Of a stretch of 62,293 bases of DNA, positions 7,718-17,115 are shown one piece after another; position 1 is the first letter of the stretch, and each line of letters begins with the position of its first letter. The notes beneath the pieces were generated by a model. That model saw nothing but the letters and a program-made list of their open reading frames with translations, ran no database searches and had not been told where the DNA came from. The stretch is taken from NCBI GenBank assembly GCA_020073565.1, contig JAIQEY010000039.1, forward strand, positions 1 to 62,293. Direction: 5' to 3'. The stretch comes from Terriglobia bacterium. Its GTDB lineage: Bacteria > Acidobacteriota > Terriglobia > Terriglobales > Acidobacteriaceae. The position numbers and the translations under genes are program-made.

Positions 7718-8599
7718 CTATTTCTGGCACTTCGGACAATAATGGCTGCTGCGGCCCGTCAGCACTACACGCTTTATTGCGGTGCGGCAAACCAGGCACG
7801 GTTCCCCTTCGCGTCCGTAGACCCGATGTCGCAGCTGGAAGAATCCTTCCTCGCCGTCAGCATCGACATAGTCGGAAATCGACGATCCGCCCAAGGCTAT
7901 GGCTTCGCGCAACACCTCCTGCACGGTCTGATGCAGCTTACGATATTGCTCCCGGCTGATGGCCGCTGCGCGCCTGCGGGGCCGTATCCCGGCTCGAAAT
8001 AACGCTTCGTCCGCATAGATATTGCCCACCCCTCGCAGCAGCTTCTGATTCAGAAGCGCACTCTTGATCGGCGTCTTCCGTCCCCAAAATAAAGCGGTGA
8101 ATTGGTCCTCTCCGACTTCAAGAGGCTCGACTCCACCAGGGTCGAATCCCGCTGGCGAAACGCTGACCTTTCCGAACATGCGGGGATCGATGAAGCGCAA
8201 CTCGCGGCCGGAGCTGAGTTTCGCGATCAGGTGTGTGTGCTTCGCGATCTCCGCAGCAGGATCGGACACCACCATGCGCCCGGTCATACCGAGGTGGACG
8301 ATCCACTGCGCATTCCGCTCCCGCGCTCGATGTAGAGACGCGGCTTGCCGCGTCTCCTTCCTGCCCGAAGACTTTCGCTTATCGAAACCTTCCCCCGCTG
8401 TTTCCAGATCAAAAACAATGTGCTTGCCAGCCCGATGCACACGTACGATCCGCCCACCTTCAAGCGTGGCCGCAATCGTGACCGCCGGCGACTTCAACGG
8501 CTGCGGTCTGGAACCAATCCAAACCGAATCAATCATGTCACCCGACACGCGCTTGTTGAGACCTTGAGCGATTGTTTCGACTTCCGGAAGTTCGGGCAC
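7718..8599 (-). CDS. mutM: Formamidopyrimidine-DNA glycosylase
   Basis: Removes oxidised purines (8-oxoG, FapyG) from DNA and cleaves the abasic site. The GTG start gives M-P-E-L-P-E-V-E-T-I, with P2 and E3 as the catalytic residues. L-G-M-T-G-R-M, the helix-two-turn-helix region L-L-R-G-V-G-N-I-Y-A-D-E-A-L-F and the C-terminal zinc finger C-L-V-C...Y-C-P-K-C are intact. At 293 residues it is about 20 longer than usual. The extra stretch, residues about 68-97 between HIVFDLE and QWIVHLGMTG, is encoded around a REP-A palindrome (8335-8356) read in frame as E-T-R-Q-A-A-S. Confidence 0.95.
   Translation of the reverse strand: MPELPEVETIAQGLNKRVSGDMIDSVWIGSRPQPLKSPAVTIAATLEGGRIVRVHRAGKHIVFDLETAGEGFDKRKSSGRKETRQAASLHRARERNAQWIVHLGMTGRMVVSDPAAEIAKHTHLIAKLSSGRELRFIDPRMFGKVSVSPAGFDPGGVEPLEVGEDQFTALFWGRKTPIKSALLNQKLLRGVGNIYADEALFRAGIRPRRRAAAISREQYRKLHQTVQEVLREAIALGGSSISDYVDADGEEGFFQLRHRVYGREGEPCLVCRTAIKRVVLTGRSSHYCPKCQK
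8335..8356. repeat. REP-A palindrome inside mutM
   Basis: Perfect 10-bp arms GAGACGCGGC / GCCGCGTCTC with a TT loop, preceded by TGTA. The identical element lies between genes at 47020-47041, and a related pair lies at 21127-21211. Here it is in frame and translated as part of MutM. Confidence 0.9.
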
Positions 8600-8614
8600 T
8601 GTGTCAGGATACAG

Positions 8615-8690
8615 GCTCTCGGCTTTCGGCTCTAGGCTTTCGCACCCGAACCCTAGCGCCGAAAGCCTAAAGCCGAGAGCCGAAAGCCTG
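8615..8690. repeat. Heptamer word locus (GCTTTCG) upstream of mutM
   Basis: 7-mers GCTCTCG, GCTTTCG, GCTCTAG, GCTTTCG at 8615-8642, then after a 15-base core the inverse words GCCGAAA, GCCTAAA, GCCGAGA, GCCGAAA at 8658-8685. It is a hairpin-forming array immediately 5' of mutM. Confidence 0.85.
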
Positions 8691-8848
8691 CTTTCCTTGC
8701 TCCTCCGCTGTCCGATTCGGTATGCTAAGGCGTACACACCAGGCTCCGCTGAAAATCCCTGCTTCCAGTCTTTTCCCAGGCCGCGGAGCAACCAGTGTGT
8801 GCGACCCCAGGGGCGGCCGCTTGGTCGCGCGAATTCCAAACGGAGTAA

Positions 8849-10183
<1,335 letters not shown>

Positions 10184-10213
10184 CTCAAACCGAGAGAAAA
10201 AACGGAGCGACGG

Positions 10214-10501
10214 ATGGTGGTGCTGGCGGTGACCTGGATGGCAAAAACGGGACGCGAGTCCGAAGCGGCGGCAATCTTTGAAAAACTCTCAACCGAATCC
10301 CGCAAGGAACCGGGCTGTCTGATGTATCAGGTCCACAAGCACAAGACCGACTCGCGCAGGTTCTTTATCTACGAGCAATACAAGGACGACGCCGCACTCG
10401 AAGCGCATCGCGCCGCGCCGCACTTCCTGCAGCACGCCAAGAAAGACCTGCCCAAGGTCGCTGACCGAATCGAAGGCCATCTGTTCGAACCGCTCGGGTA
10501 G
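10214..10501 (+). CDS. YgiN-like antibiotic biosynthesis monooxygenase (ABM) domain protein
   Basis: 95 residues forming one ABM ferredoxin-like fold: a first beta strand (VVLAVTWMAKTGRE), S-R-K-E-P-G-C-L-M-Y-Q-V, then FFIYEQYKDDAALEAHRAAPHF and the C-terminal strand. Relatives are quinol monooxygenases or heme-degrading enzymes, but many are untested. The ATG has GGAG six bases upstream. It follows purA by 30 bases, probably by simple read-through. Confidence 0.85.
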   Translation: MVVLAVTWMAKTGRESEAAAIFEKLSTESRKEPGCLMYQVHKHKTDSRRFFIYEQYKDDAALEAHRAAPHFLQHAKKDLPKVADRIEGHLFEPLG

Positions 10502-10510
10502 GTTGTGTAA

Positions 10511-10530
10511 GGCGGGCACTCTTGCCCGCC
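10511..10530. repeat. REP-B palindrome
   Basis: GGCGGGCA and TGCCCGCC arms around CTCT. It sits between the convergent ABM and tautomerase genes, where it may act as a terminator or transcription roadblock. Related copies are at 43069-43086 and, in coding sequence, 24815-24834. Confidence 0.75.
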
Positions 10531-10579
10531 AACTCTTGACGCCCCGGCGATGCTCGCCTGTCAGCGTGACAGCCGGGCG

Positions 10580-10768
10580 CTATTTCTTGTCCGCCATCAG
10601 CACGCCACCGGAAGCGTAGCTTTCCTTCGACACTTCCACGAATGTCACGACGATGGCCTCGCGGCGCGCCCCGGCTTCCTCAACCATCGTGTCGGTGATT
10701 CGCTGCGCAATCTTCCGCTTTTGATCGGTCGTGCGGCCCTGCAGCATGGTGACTTGAACAAGAGGCAT
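10580..10768 (-). CDS. 4-oxalocrotonate tautomerase family protein
   Basis: 62 residues after the initiator Met, a typical small tautomerase. The protein begins M-P-L-V-Q-V, so removal of Met exposes Pro1, the catalytic base. The family residues R-K-I-A-Q-R-I-T and the second beta strand with V-V-T-F-V-E-V follow. I choose ATG 10768 because only this start places Pro first, and GGGAGGAAT lies upstream. Physiological substrate unknown. Confidence 0.88.
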   Translation of the reverse strand: MPLVQVTMLQGRTTDQKRKIAQRITDTMVEEAGARREAIVVTFVEVSKESYASGGVLMADKK

Positions 10769-10831
10769 GGGAATCGATTCCTCCCTGTGGGTCGCCATTC
10801 AGGTTAGCAAGGTCGCATCCCTTTGGTCATC

Positions 10832-10876
10832 TTGATCGACGCAAGTTTCTTGTATATAGGTATTCTATATATAGGA
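10832..10876 (+). promoter_or_regulatory. padR promoter with overlapping operator-like inverted repeat
   Basis: TTGATC (10832-10837), a 17-base spacer, and TATAGG (10855-10860) form a plausible sigma70 promoter. TATATAG (10853-10859) and CTATATA (10865-10871) face each other over GTATT, covering the -10, as expected for PadR autorepression. AGGAGG follows at about 10873, nine bases before the padR ATG. Confidence 0.6.
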
Positions 10877-10887
10877 GGTTGGACTGT

Positions 10888-11226
10888 ATGGCATCGGTCG
10901 GCGCACAGATCAAGCGTGGAAGCGCGGAACTCGCTGTCCTCACTCTGCTCGCAAGGCAGCCCCTGCACGGATACGAAATCGCCAAGCGGATTGACGAGCA
11001 GACCGGTGGCGTCCTCCGTTTCGACATGGCCTCGCTTTATCCCATGTTGTACCGGTTCGAGCGCAAGGCCTGGGTCCAAGCAGAATGGCAGACGCTCGCC
11101 AACGGCCGCCGACGCCGCTGCTACCGGCTCACGCCTCTGGGCCGAAAACAGCTCGCCCCTCTGCGCGAACAGTGGCGGGTGTTCTTTCGAGCTTTCCAGA
11201 GCATCACGGGGTTCCAAAATGCATGA
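10888..11226 (+). CDS. PadR family transcriptional regulator
   Basis: 112 residues of PadR winged helix: K-R-G-S-A-E-L-A-V-L-T-L-L, P-L-H-G-Y-E-I-A-K-R-I, then L-R-F-D-M-A-S-L-Y-P-M-L-Y-R-F-E (wing/recognition region) and G-R-R-R-R-C-Y-R-L-T-P-L-G. The ATG 10888 follows AGGAGG at good spacing. The stop overlaps the next ATG by eight bases, so regulator and membrane protein are co-translated. An inverted repeat in the promoter suggests autorepression. Confidence 0.92.
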   Translation: MASVGAQIKRGSAELAVLTLLARQPLHGYEIAKRIDEQTGGVLRFDMASLYPMLYRFERKAWVQAEWQTLANGRRRRCYRLTPLGRKQLAPLREQWRVFFRAFQSITGFQNA

Positions 11227-11902
11227 CTGGGAGAATGTAATCCGCCAGCGCCTCCGCATTTTGCGAGTTTGCCCGACTCCGCGTGCGGAGGAACTCGTGG
11301 GCGAATTGGCAGGCCATCTTGAGGACAACTACGAAGATTCCCTGCGAAATGGTTTGCTGCCAGAAACCGCTTTTGACCGCACTGCAGCACAGATCGATGG
11401 TCGTTTCCGCATTTGCCTGACACTGCGGATATTGCAGGAGATTCTCATGACTGACTTTGCGCGCAAAGTAGGCTTGCCGGGTCTGTTGACGTTTGCCGCG
11501 GCTATGGTCATCGCCTGGGTGCTCGACCTGGCTCACATCCAGCCAAAAACCATCTTTCTGGCCAACGGATTGTACCTTTCGCTTCCGGCCGCGTGGCTGT
11601 GCCTGCTTCCCATTTGCGGAGCCGTCGGGGTATTCGTCTCGCACCGTAGCGGGGGGTCGCGGCTTCAGCGCGTCGCGGCTTGCCTGTTTCCAAGCGCGAT
11701 CATGGGCGCTGTGCTGTTGCTGATCTTCGTCGCCGGTTTCGCGATCTCGCGGTTTGTGCCAGACTCCGGATGGGACTGGGCGCTGGATGTGCCGAGCCTG
11801 GCACTGTGGTTGACGGGGAGCGCGATTCTGCCGGCAATTCCATTGTTGGCAGGGGCCGCGGCGGGTGAGCAACTGAAGAAAATCTGGGTCCGCGCAGTCT
11901 GA
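11219..11902 (+). CDS. HAAS-type membrane protein partnered with PadR
   Basis: 227 residues. Residues 1-65 form a helical domain (RAEELVGELAGHLEDNYEDSLRNG...A) like the HAAS/permease-prefix domains encoded beside PadR genes in Acidobacteria and Firmicutes. About four transmembrane helices follow (about 80-220). No transporter or enzyme motif is visible. The overlap with padR implies that the pair senses a membrane or envelope signal: an established association, but the ligand is unknown. ATG 11219 lies inside the padR 3' end. Confidence 0.75.
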   Translation: MHDWENVIRQRLRILRVCPTPRAEELVGELAGHLEDNYEDSLRNGLLPETAFDRTAAQIDGRFRICLTLRILQEILMTDFARKVGLPGLLTFAAAMVIAWVLDLAHIQPKTIFLANGLYLSLPAAWLCLLPICGAVGVFVSHRSGGSRLQRVAACLFPSAIMGAVLLLIFVAGFAISRFVPDSGWDWALDVPSLALWLTGSAILPAIPLLAGAAAGEQLKKIWVRAV

Positions 11903-11933
11903 ACCGCAATGCGCTGGTGCGCAGAGAGACACT

Positions 11934-12007
11934 TGAGTTCTCAGTTCTCAGAAAACCCGCACTCAGATCGATCTCACGGAGAACTGGGAACCGAGAACTG
12001 AGAACTT
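11934..12007. repeat. Heptamer word locus (GAGTTCT) between the HAAS protein and ndk
   Basis: GAGTTCT, CAGTTCT, CAGAAAA at 11934-11954 and the inverse GAGAACT, GGGAACC, GAGAACT, GAGAACT at 11978-12007. It sits between convergent genes. Confidence 0.8.
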
Positions 12008-12011
12008 GCTC

Positions 12012-12437
12012 TCATTGGGCCAGCTCGTACCCTGCGAAAAAAAAACTCAACTCGAAGCGAGCCGTCTCATCCGCGTCGGAGCCGTGGATTGCGTTGTGCT
12101 CAATGTTGCTGGCCCACTTCTTGCGGATGGTACCCTCTTCGGCGTTCGCCGGGTTGGTCGAGCCCATGAGCTTGCGCAGGTCGGCGATGGCGTTTTCCTT
12201 CTCCAGTGCCAGCACAACGATCGGTCCACTCGACATGAACTTGGTCAGCGAACTGTAAAACGGCCGGCTGGCATGGACGGCGTAGAACTGCTCCGCCTGG
12301 TGCTGGGAGATTTCCAGCATCTTCATGGCCAGGATGTGGAAACCGTTCTTCTCGAACTGCTCGATGATGTCTCCGACCGCGTTCTTCTTGACCGCGTCGG
12401 GCTTGATGATGGTCAGCGTACGTTGCAGTGTTTTCAT
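12012..12437 (-). CDS. ndk: Nucleoside diphosphate kinase
   Basis: 141 residues. Transfers the gamma phosphate of ATP to NDPs through a phosphohistidine. The T-I-I-K-P-D-A-V opening and the catalytic N-A-I-H-G-S-D motif (His about 118) are intact, and length is standard. It is the last gene of sucC-sucD-ndk on the minus strand. Ndk near succinyl-CoA synthetase makes sense because that enzyme produces GTP or ATP, but the 88-base gap to sucD contains a heptamer repeat. Confidence 0.97.
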   Translation of the reverse strand: MKTLQRTLTIIKPDAVKKNAVGDIIEQFEKNGFHILAMKMLEISQHQAEQFYAVHASRPFYSSLTKFMSSGPIVVLALEKENAIADLRKLMGSTNPANAEEGTIRKKWASNIEHNAIHGSDADETARFELSFFFAGYELAQ

Positions 12438-12454
12438 AAATTCAGGTGTCAGGT

Positions 12455-12537
12455 CTTAGCACTTAGCACTTAGCAAAACCTCAACCTGACGCCTATCCGG
12501 AAGAGCAGTGGCTAAGTGCCAAGTGCTAAGTGCTAAC
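12455..12537. repeat. Heptamer word locus (CTTAGCA) between sucD and ndk
   Basis: TTAGCAC repeated at 12455-12475 and the inverse words GGCTAAG, TGCCAAG, TGCTAAG, TGCTAAC at 12508-12537. The sucD stop codon (12526-12528) and its last residues V-S-T are written by the right arm. Confidence 0.88.
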
Positions 12538-13413
12538 TGCTGCTTTCCCCAGCACCGACACCAGCGTCTCTCCAATGTCGGCGGGCGATTTCGCAACTTT
12601 CAGCCCAGCCTTCTCCAGGGCGGCAATCTTCTCGGCCGCTGTGCCCTTGCCACCGGAAATGATCGCGCCGGCGTGGCCCATGCGGCGTCCCGGAGGCGCA
12701 GTCTGTCCGGCGATAAAACCAACGACCGGCTTCTTCATGTGCGACTTCACGAATTCCGCAGCCGTCTCTTCCGCGTTGCCGCCGATTTCACCGATCATGA
12801 CCACCGCTTCGGTCTGCGGATCGCGATTGAACAGTTCCAGCGCGTCCACGAAATTTGTGCCAATAATCGGATCGCCGCCAATGCCGATCGCAGTCGACTG
12901 CCCGATCCCGCGCTGCGTCAGTTGATGCACCGCCTCGTAGGTCAGCGTCCCAGACCGCGACACGATACCAACGTTGCCTTCCTTGTGAATGTGTCCTGGC
13001 ATGATGCCGATCTTGCACTTTCCCGGAGAGATAATTCCCGGACAGTTCGGCCCAATCAACCGCGAGCGCCGGTTCTGCAGGAATTCCCACGCGCGCACCA
13101 TGTCCAGCGTCGGAATGCCCTCGGTGATGCAGACGATCAGTTCGACCTCGGCATCCGCGGCTTCCATAATTGCGTCCGCGGCATAGGGCGGAGGCACAAA
13201 GATCACGGTAGCATTCGCGCCAGTTTTGTCCACCGCCTCCTGGACAGTGTTGAAGATCGGCCACCCCTCGTGTGTGGTGCCGCCCTTGCCTGGAGTAACG
13301 CCACCCACAATCTGCGTTCCGTAAGCGGCGCATGCCTTCGCGTGAAAGGTACCCTCGCGCCCAGTCAACCCTTGCACCACCAATCGTGTTCTCTTATCAG
13401 CCAGAATTGCCAT
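12526..13413 (-). CDS. sucD: Succinyl-CoA synthetase alpha subunit
   Basis: 295 residues. Forms succinyl-CoA synthetase with SucC in the TCA cycle. It carries the CoA-binding Rossmann domain ([12 protein letters not shown]) and the phosphohistidine segment [15 protein letters not shown]. Located 33 bases downstream of sucC. The C-terminal residues and stop are encoded by the heptamer repeat, so the natural end may have been slightly altered by repeat invasion. Confidence 0.97.
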   Translation of the reverse strand: MAILADKRTRLVVQGLTGREGTFHAKACAAYGTQIVGGVTPGKGGTTHEGWPIFNTVQEAVDKTGANATVIFVPPPYAADAIMEAADAEVELIVCITEGIPTLDMVRAWEFLQNRRSRLIGPNCPGIISPGKCKIGIMPGHIHKEGNVGIVSRSGTLTYEAVHQLTQRGIGQSTAIGIGGDPIIGTNFVDALELFNRDPQTEAVVMIGEIGGNAEETAAEFVKSHMKKPVVGFIAGQTAPPGRRMGHAGAIISGGKGTAAEKIAALEKAGLKVAKSPADIGETLVSVLGKAAVST

Positions 13414-13446
13414 GATGACACTCTTTCAGAAACTTGCTCCTCGCAA

Positions 13447-14619
13447 CTAGTTCCTCACTGCCGCCACAACTTTGTCGGCCGCGTCTTTCATAGTCTCAGC
13501 GATCACAAAGTTCAGCCCCGACTCCTGCAGGATCTTCTTGCCTTCCTGAACGTTCGTGCCTTCCAGCCGCAAAACAATAGGCAGCTGCATGTGGGTCTTC
13601 CTCGCCGCCTCGACCACCCCGGTCGCCAGCGTATCCACACGCAGGATCCCGCCAAAAATGTTGATCAGCACCGCGTGCACATTCTTGTCGCTCAGCAGGA
13701 TCTCGAACGCATGTGCCACCTGCTCGGCATTCGCGCCGCCGCCCACGTCCAAGAAGTTGGCTGGCATGCCGCCCGCATACTTGATGATGTCCATCGTTGC
13801 CATCGCCAAGCCAGCGCCGTTGACCATGCAGCCGACATTGCCGTCGAGCTTGATGTAGTTGAGGCTGTATTTCGACGCTTCGACTTCCAGCGGATCCTCT
13901 TCCGTGATGTCGCGCAACTCGCGCAAGTCCGCATGCCGGAACAACGCATTGTCGTCAAAATTCAGCTTGGCGTCGAGCGCGAATAGCCGTCCATCGGTGC
14001 AGCTGATGAAAGGATTGATTTCCACCAGCGACGCATCAGTATCCAGAAATGCGCGGTAAAGCCCAGTCAGAAACTGCACGGCCGGATTGATCTGCGCCGC
14101 CTTCAGCCCAAGCTCAAACGCGATCTTGCGCGCCTGGAACGGCTCCAGCCCCATGCCCGGATCGATGTACTGTTTGAGAATCGCTTCCGGCTTCTCCGCC
14201 GCGACCTGCTCAATATCCATGCCGCCCGCGGCCGACGCCATGAACACCGGCTTGCCCTCGCCGCGATCGACCAGGATACCGAGATACAATTCCTTCTCGA
14301 TCGGCAGCGTCTCTTCAATCAGCAACCGGCGCACGATGCGGCCTTCCGGGCCAGTCTGGTGCGTCACCAGCTTCATTCCCAGCATCTTGCCGGCATACTC
14401 GACAGCTTCCGCAACGGACTTGGCGATCTTTACTCCGCCGCCCTTGCCGCGTCCGCCGGCATGGATCTGCGCCTTGACCACGACCCCGGTAGCGCCTGAA
14501 TCCAACAGCTCCTTCGCGGCTGTTTCCGCCTCTTCTTGCGACAGCGCCAACGTACCGCGCGGCACAGCGACGCCGTACTTCTTCAGGATTCCCTTCGCCT
14601 GATACTCATGAATTTTCAT
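13447..14619 (-). CDS. sucC: Succinyl-CoA synthetase beta subunit
   Basis: 390 residues with the ATP-grasp fold: [48 protein letters not shown] and G-G-G-A-N-A-E-Q-V. Start ATG 14619 follows AGGAA; an upstream in-frame extension has no family match. First gene of sucC-sucD-ndk. The nucleotide preference (ATP or GTP) cannot be read safely. Confidence 0.97.
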   Translation of the reverse strand: MKIHEYQAKGILKKYGVAVPRGTLALSQEEAETAAKELLDSGATGVVVKAQIHAGGRGKGGGVKIAKSVAEAVEYAGKMLGMKLVTHQTGPEGRIVRRLLIEETLPIEKELYLGILVDRGEGKPVFMASAAGGMDIEQVAAEKPEAILKQYIDPGMGLEPFQARKIAFELGLKAAQINPAVQFLTGLYRAFLDTDASLVEINPFISCTDGRLFALDAKLNFDDNALFRHADLRELRDITEEDPLEVEASKYSLNYIKLDGNVGCMVNGAGLAMATMDIIKYAGGMPANFLDVGGGANAEQVAHAFEILLSDKNVHAVLINIFGGILRVDTLATGVVEAARKTHMQLPIVLRLEGTNVQEGKKILQESGLNFVIAETMKDAADKVVAAVRN

Positions 14620-14826
14620 AATGATTCCTGGATTACCAGCGACTCGATTCCAAACTGGGAGGAACCCGCTTGCGGCTTGAACGGCAGTCCAGCAAACTGA
14701 TGATTCTATAAGAACGCAAGCACAATCGGCAAAGCGCACAAGGTATATCGGCCTGTGAAAAGGGTCACAAAGCGTTGTGCAAACCGAATTTGCATCCAGG
14801 GTCGGTCAGCTGCCGTCTGATAACAA

Positions 14827-15486
14827 ATGAGACTTCTGTCGGTGAATGTTGGCCTGCCGCGTCTTCTAGCCTGGAAGGGCAGCACCTTCAAGACTGGCAT
14901 TTTCAAGAAACCTGTGTCCGGCCGTGTCACGCTGCGGACCACGAACCTCGACGGCGACCGTCAAGCGGACCTCTCCGTCCACGGAGGTCCGAACAAGGCG
15001 GTGTACGGATATCCCTCCGAGCACTATGAGTATTGGCGTGCAGAACTTCCGGGACAACCGCTCGATTGGGGCGCCTTCGGCGAGAACTTGACCACCGAAG
15101 GCTTACTTGAGACTCAGGCATCCGTTGGCGATCGTTACCGCGTCGGATCGGCGGTGGTGATGATCCGTACACCCCGGCTTCCCTGCTTCAAACTGGCGGC
15201 CAAGTTCCAGCGTGATGACATCATTGAACGCTTCCTCCGCAGCGGCCGCAGCGGCTTCTACTTCTCCGTCATCGAGGAGGGCGAAGTCGGCGCAGGTGAC
15301 CAATTCGAATTTCTTGGAGGAGAAGTGCCCAACCTGACCATCGCCGAAATGTTCCGGCTTTATGCTTCAGGCTCGCCAGACCCGGAGTCGCTGCAAAGGG
15401 CAGTGCAAGTGAAACTGTTGCCCGAGAGCTGGCGCGAACGCTTCCAGGCCAGAATCGCCGCCCTGCAAATGGCCAATCTGATTTGA
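14827..15486 (+). CDS. MOSC domain protein (YiiM-like)
   Basis: 219 residues. The MOSC core includes D-L-S-V-H-G-G-P-N-K-A-V-Y-G-Y, G-A-F-G-E-N-L-T-T-E-G, V-G-D-R-Y-R-V-G-S and the conserved cysteine in R-L-P-C-F-K-L. A C-terminal helical extension like that of YiiM follows. MOSC proteins handle sulfur on molybdenum cofactor; YiiM detoxifies N-hydroxylated compounds with Moco. No Moco biosynthesis gene is nearby. trpD follows 37 bases downstream. Confidence 0.85.
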   Translation: MRLLSVNVGLPRLLAWKGSTFKTGIFKKPVSGRVTLRTTNLDGDRQADLSVHGGPNKAVYGYPSEHYEYWRAELPGQPLDWGAFGENLTTEGLLETQASVGDRYRVGSAVVMIRTPRLPCFKLAAKFQRDDIIERFLRSGRSGFYFSVIEEGEVGAGDQFEFLGGEVPNLTIAEMFRLYASGSPDPESLQRAVQVKLLPESWRERFQARIAALQMANLI

Positions 15487-15523
15487 AAGGAACTCCACGG
15501 TGAGGTAGCTTGGAGTTCCAGAC

Positions 15524-16588
15524 ATGATCCTCGACGCCCTCCACCGCCTCGCCAATCACCGCCAGTCGCTCTCCCGTGACGAGGCGCGTGCGGTCATGTC
15601 TGAGGTGCTCACCGGTCAGTGCACGGACGCCCAGATTGCGGCTCTGCTGGTGGCGCTGCACATGAAAGGCGAGACGGTAGAAGAAATTGTCGGATTCGCC
15701 GAAGCCATCCGTGCTGCCGCTACACCGCTCGAGTTGCACCAGAACAGAACCCTCGACGTCAGCGACACCGAGCGTGACGCGCTGGTCGATACCTGCGGCA
15801 CGGGCGGCGATACCAGCGGCACATTCAACATCTCGACCGCAACCGCGTTTGTGGTCGCCGGCGCCGGCGTCCGCGTCGCCAAGCACGGCAACCGCAGCGT
15901 AACGTCCAAGTGTGGATCCGCCGACGTCATGGAAGCTCTCGGCATAAACATCAACCTGCCGCCCGCGCGGATTGCCGCCTGCCTGGAAGAAGTTGGCATC
16001 GCGTTTTTGTTCGCGCCCGCCATGCACTCCGCCATGAAATACGTGCAGCCCGCGCGCCGCGAACTGCGCCTGCGTACCGTCTTCAACCTGCTCGGCCCGC
16101 TCACCAATCCCGCCCGCGCCACGTGTCAGGTAGTCGGCGTGTACTCGGGTGATCTGGTTGAGAAACTGGCCGAGGCGCTGAGCATGTTAGGACTGCATCG
16201 CGCGCTGGTCGTTCACGGCAGCGACGGACTAGACGAAATCACCATCACCGGCCCCACCCGAGTGGGCGAAGTCCGCGAAGGCCAGGTGCATACCTACGAA
16301 GTCACGCCAGAAGAATTTGGCTTGCAGCGAGCCACTTTAGAAGACATCTCCGGCGGAGACGCTGCGCTAAATGCAACCTTGATCCGAGACGTTCTAGCCG
16401 GAGAGAAGTCAGCCCGCCGCGACGTCGTGCTGCTCAACGCCGCCGCCGCCCTGGTGGCCGCCGGACGCGCCGATCACTTACGGGATGGCGTGCCGCTGGC
16501 TGCGAATGCCATTGACTCCGGCGGAGCGCTCAAAAAGTTAGACGGCCTGATTGAGTTTTCCACTCGCCACCGATCATTGTCTTCCTGA
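15524..16588 (+). CDS. trpD: Anthranilate phosphoribosyltransferase
   Basis: 354 residues. Transfers phosphoribose from PRPP to anthranilate in tryptophan synthesis. The PRPP loop [17 protein letters not shown], the [15 protein letters not shown] segment and [13 protein letters not shown] are intact. ATG 15524 has GGAG upstream. It stands apart from other trp genes. Confidence 0.96.
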   Translation: MILDALHRLANHRQSLSRDEARAVMSEVLTGQCTDAQIAALLVALHMKGETVEEIVGFAEAIRAAATPLELHQNRTLDVSDTERDALVDTCGTGGDTSGTFNISTATAFVVAGAGVRVAKHGNRSVTSKCGSADVMEALGININLPPARIAACLEEVGIAFLFAPAMHSAMKYVQPARRELRLRTVFNLLGPLTNPARATCQVVGVYSGDLVEKLAEALSMLGLHRALVVHGSDGLDEITITGPTRVGEVREGQVHTYEVTPEEFGLQRATLEDISGGDAALNATLIRDVLAGEKSARRDVVLLNAAAALVAAGRADHLRDGVPLAANAIDSGGALKKLDGLIEFSTRHRSLSS

Positions 16589-16618
16589 GCGAAGCGGAGG
16601 ACCTATGCATATCGCTGG

Positions 16619-17110
16619 CTACTGACCAGGCCTGCTTGCCGCGGCCTTCTTCAGCTTCTCAATCTGCGCGAGGTGCCCGGCGCCATGCCTGCCGATTCTC
16701 TCGACGATCTCCGCGACCGTCATTGGACGCTGCAGTTCGGGGTGGTGCGCGGACTTAGACAAATCCGCCTCCGTCAACCCGCGCAATAGACGCAAGTTGT
16801 GATGCCGCGCCAATCCGTAGAACGCGACCAGTTCCGCGACCGGAGAGTTGAGATAGTTCAAATTGCGCGCCCACGCGTCTTGGTCTATGGGAGCGATTAC
16901 CGGTTTCTCGTCGGCCAGCATCTGCCGCATGCGGTATCCCAAAATGATTTCAGCATCAGCCAAATGCCCAAGGACTTCCAGCACGCACCATTTTTCGGGG
17001 CAAGGCTTGTAGCGCAGGACGTTTTCCGACAAGCCGGAGACGGCTGCCGCGATCTCCTTCGGGCTCTTCTCCGCCACATCGAGATGTTTCTTCAGCTCTG
17101 CCTCTATCAT
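16619..17110 (-). CDS. DinB family protein
   Basis: 163 residues of four-helix DinB/YfiT-like fold. Metal-ligand positions are recognisable: H in E-V-L-G-H-L-A-D-A-E, H-H-N in L-A-R-H-H-N, and H in R-I-G-R-H-G-A-G-H-L-A-Q. Proteins of this family are metal-dependent transferases or of unknown function. Start ATG 17110, five bases after the stop of the beta-CASP nuclease, so the two are co-transcribed. Confidence 0.85.
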   Translation of the reverse strand: MIEAELKKHLDVAEKSPKEIAAAVSGLSENVLRYKPCPEKWCVLEVLGHLADAEIILGYRMRQMLADEKPVIAPIDQDAWARNLNYLNSPVAELVAFYGLARHHNLRLLRGLTEADLSKSAHHPELQRPMTVAEIVERIGRHGAGHLAQIEKLKKAAASRPGQ

Positions 17111-17115
17111 AAGTC

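Noticed and set aside
10502..10579. Small gene between the ABM and tautomerase genes
   Set aside because: The sequence is mostly a REP-B hairpin and no ribosome site with a frame over 20 codons is present.
12507..13986. Long plus-strand frame opposite sucCD
   Set aside because: Antisense shadow of highly conserved sucD/sucC; its translation matches no family.
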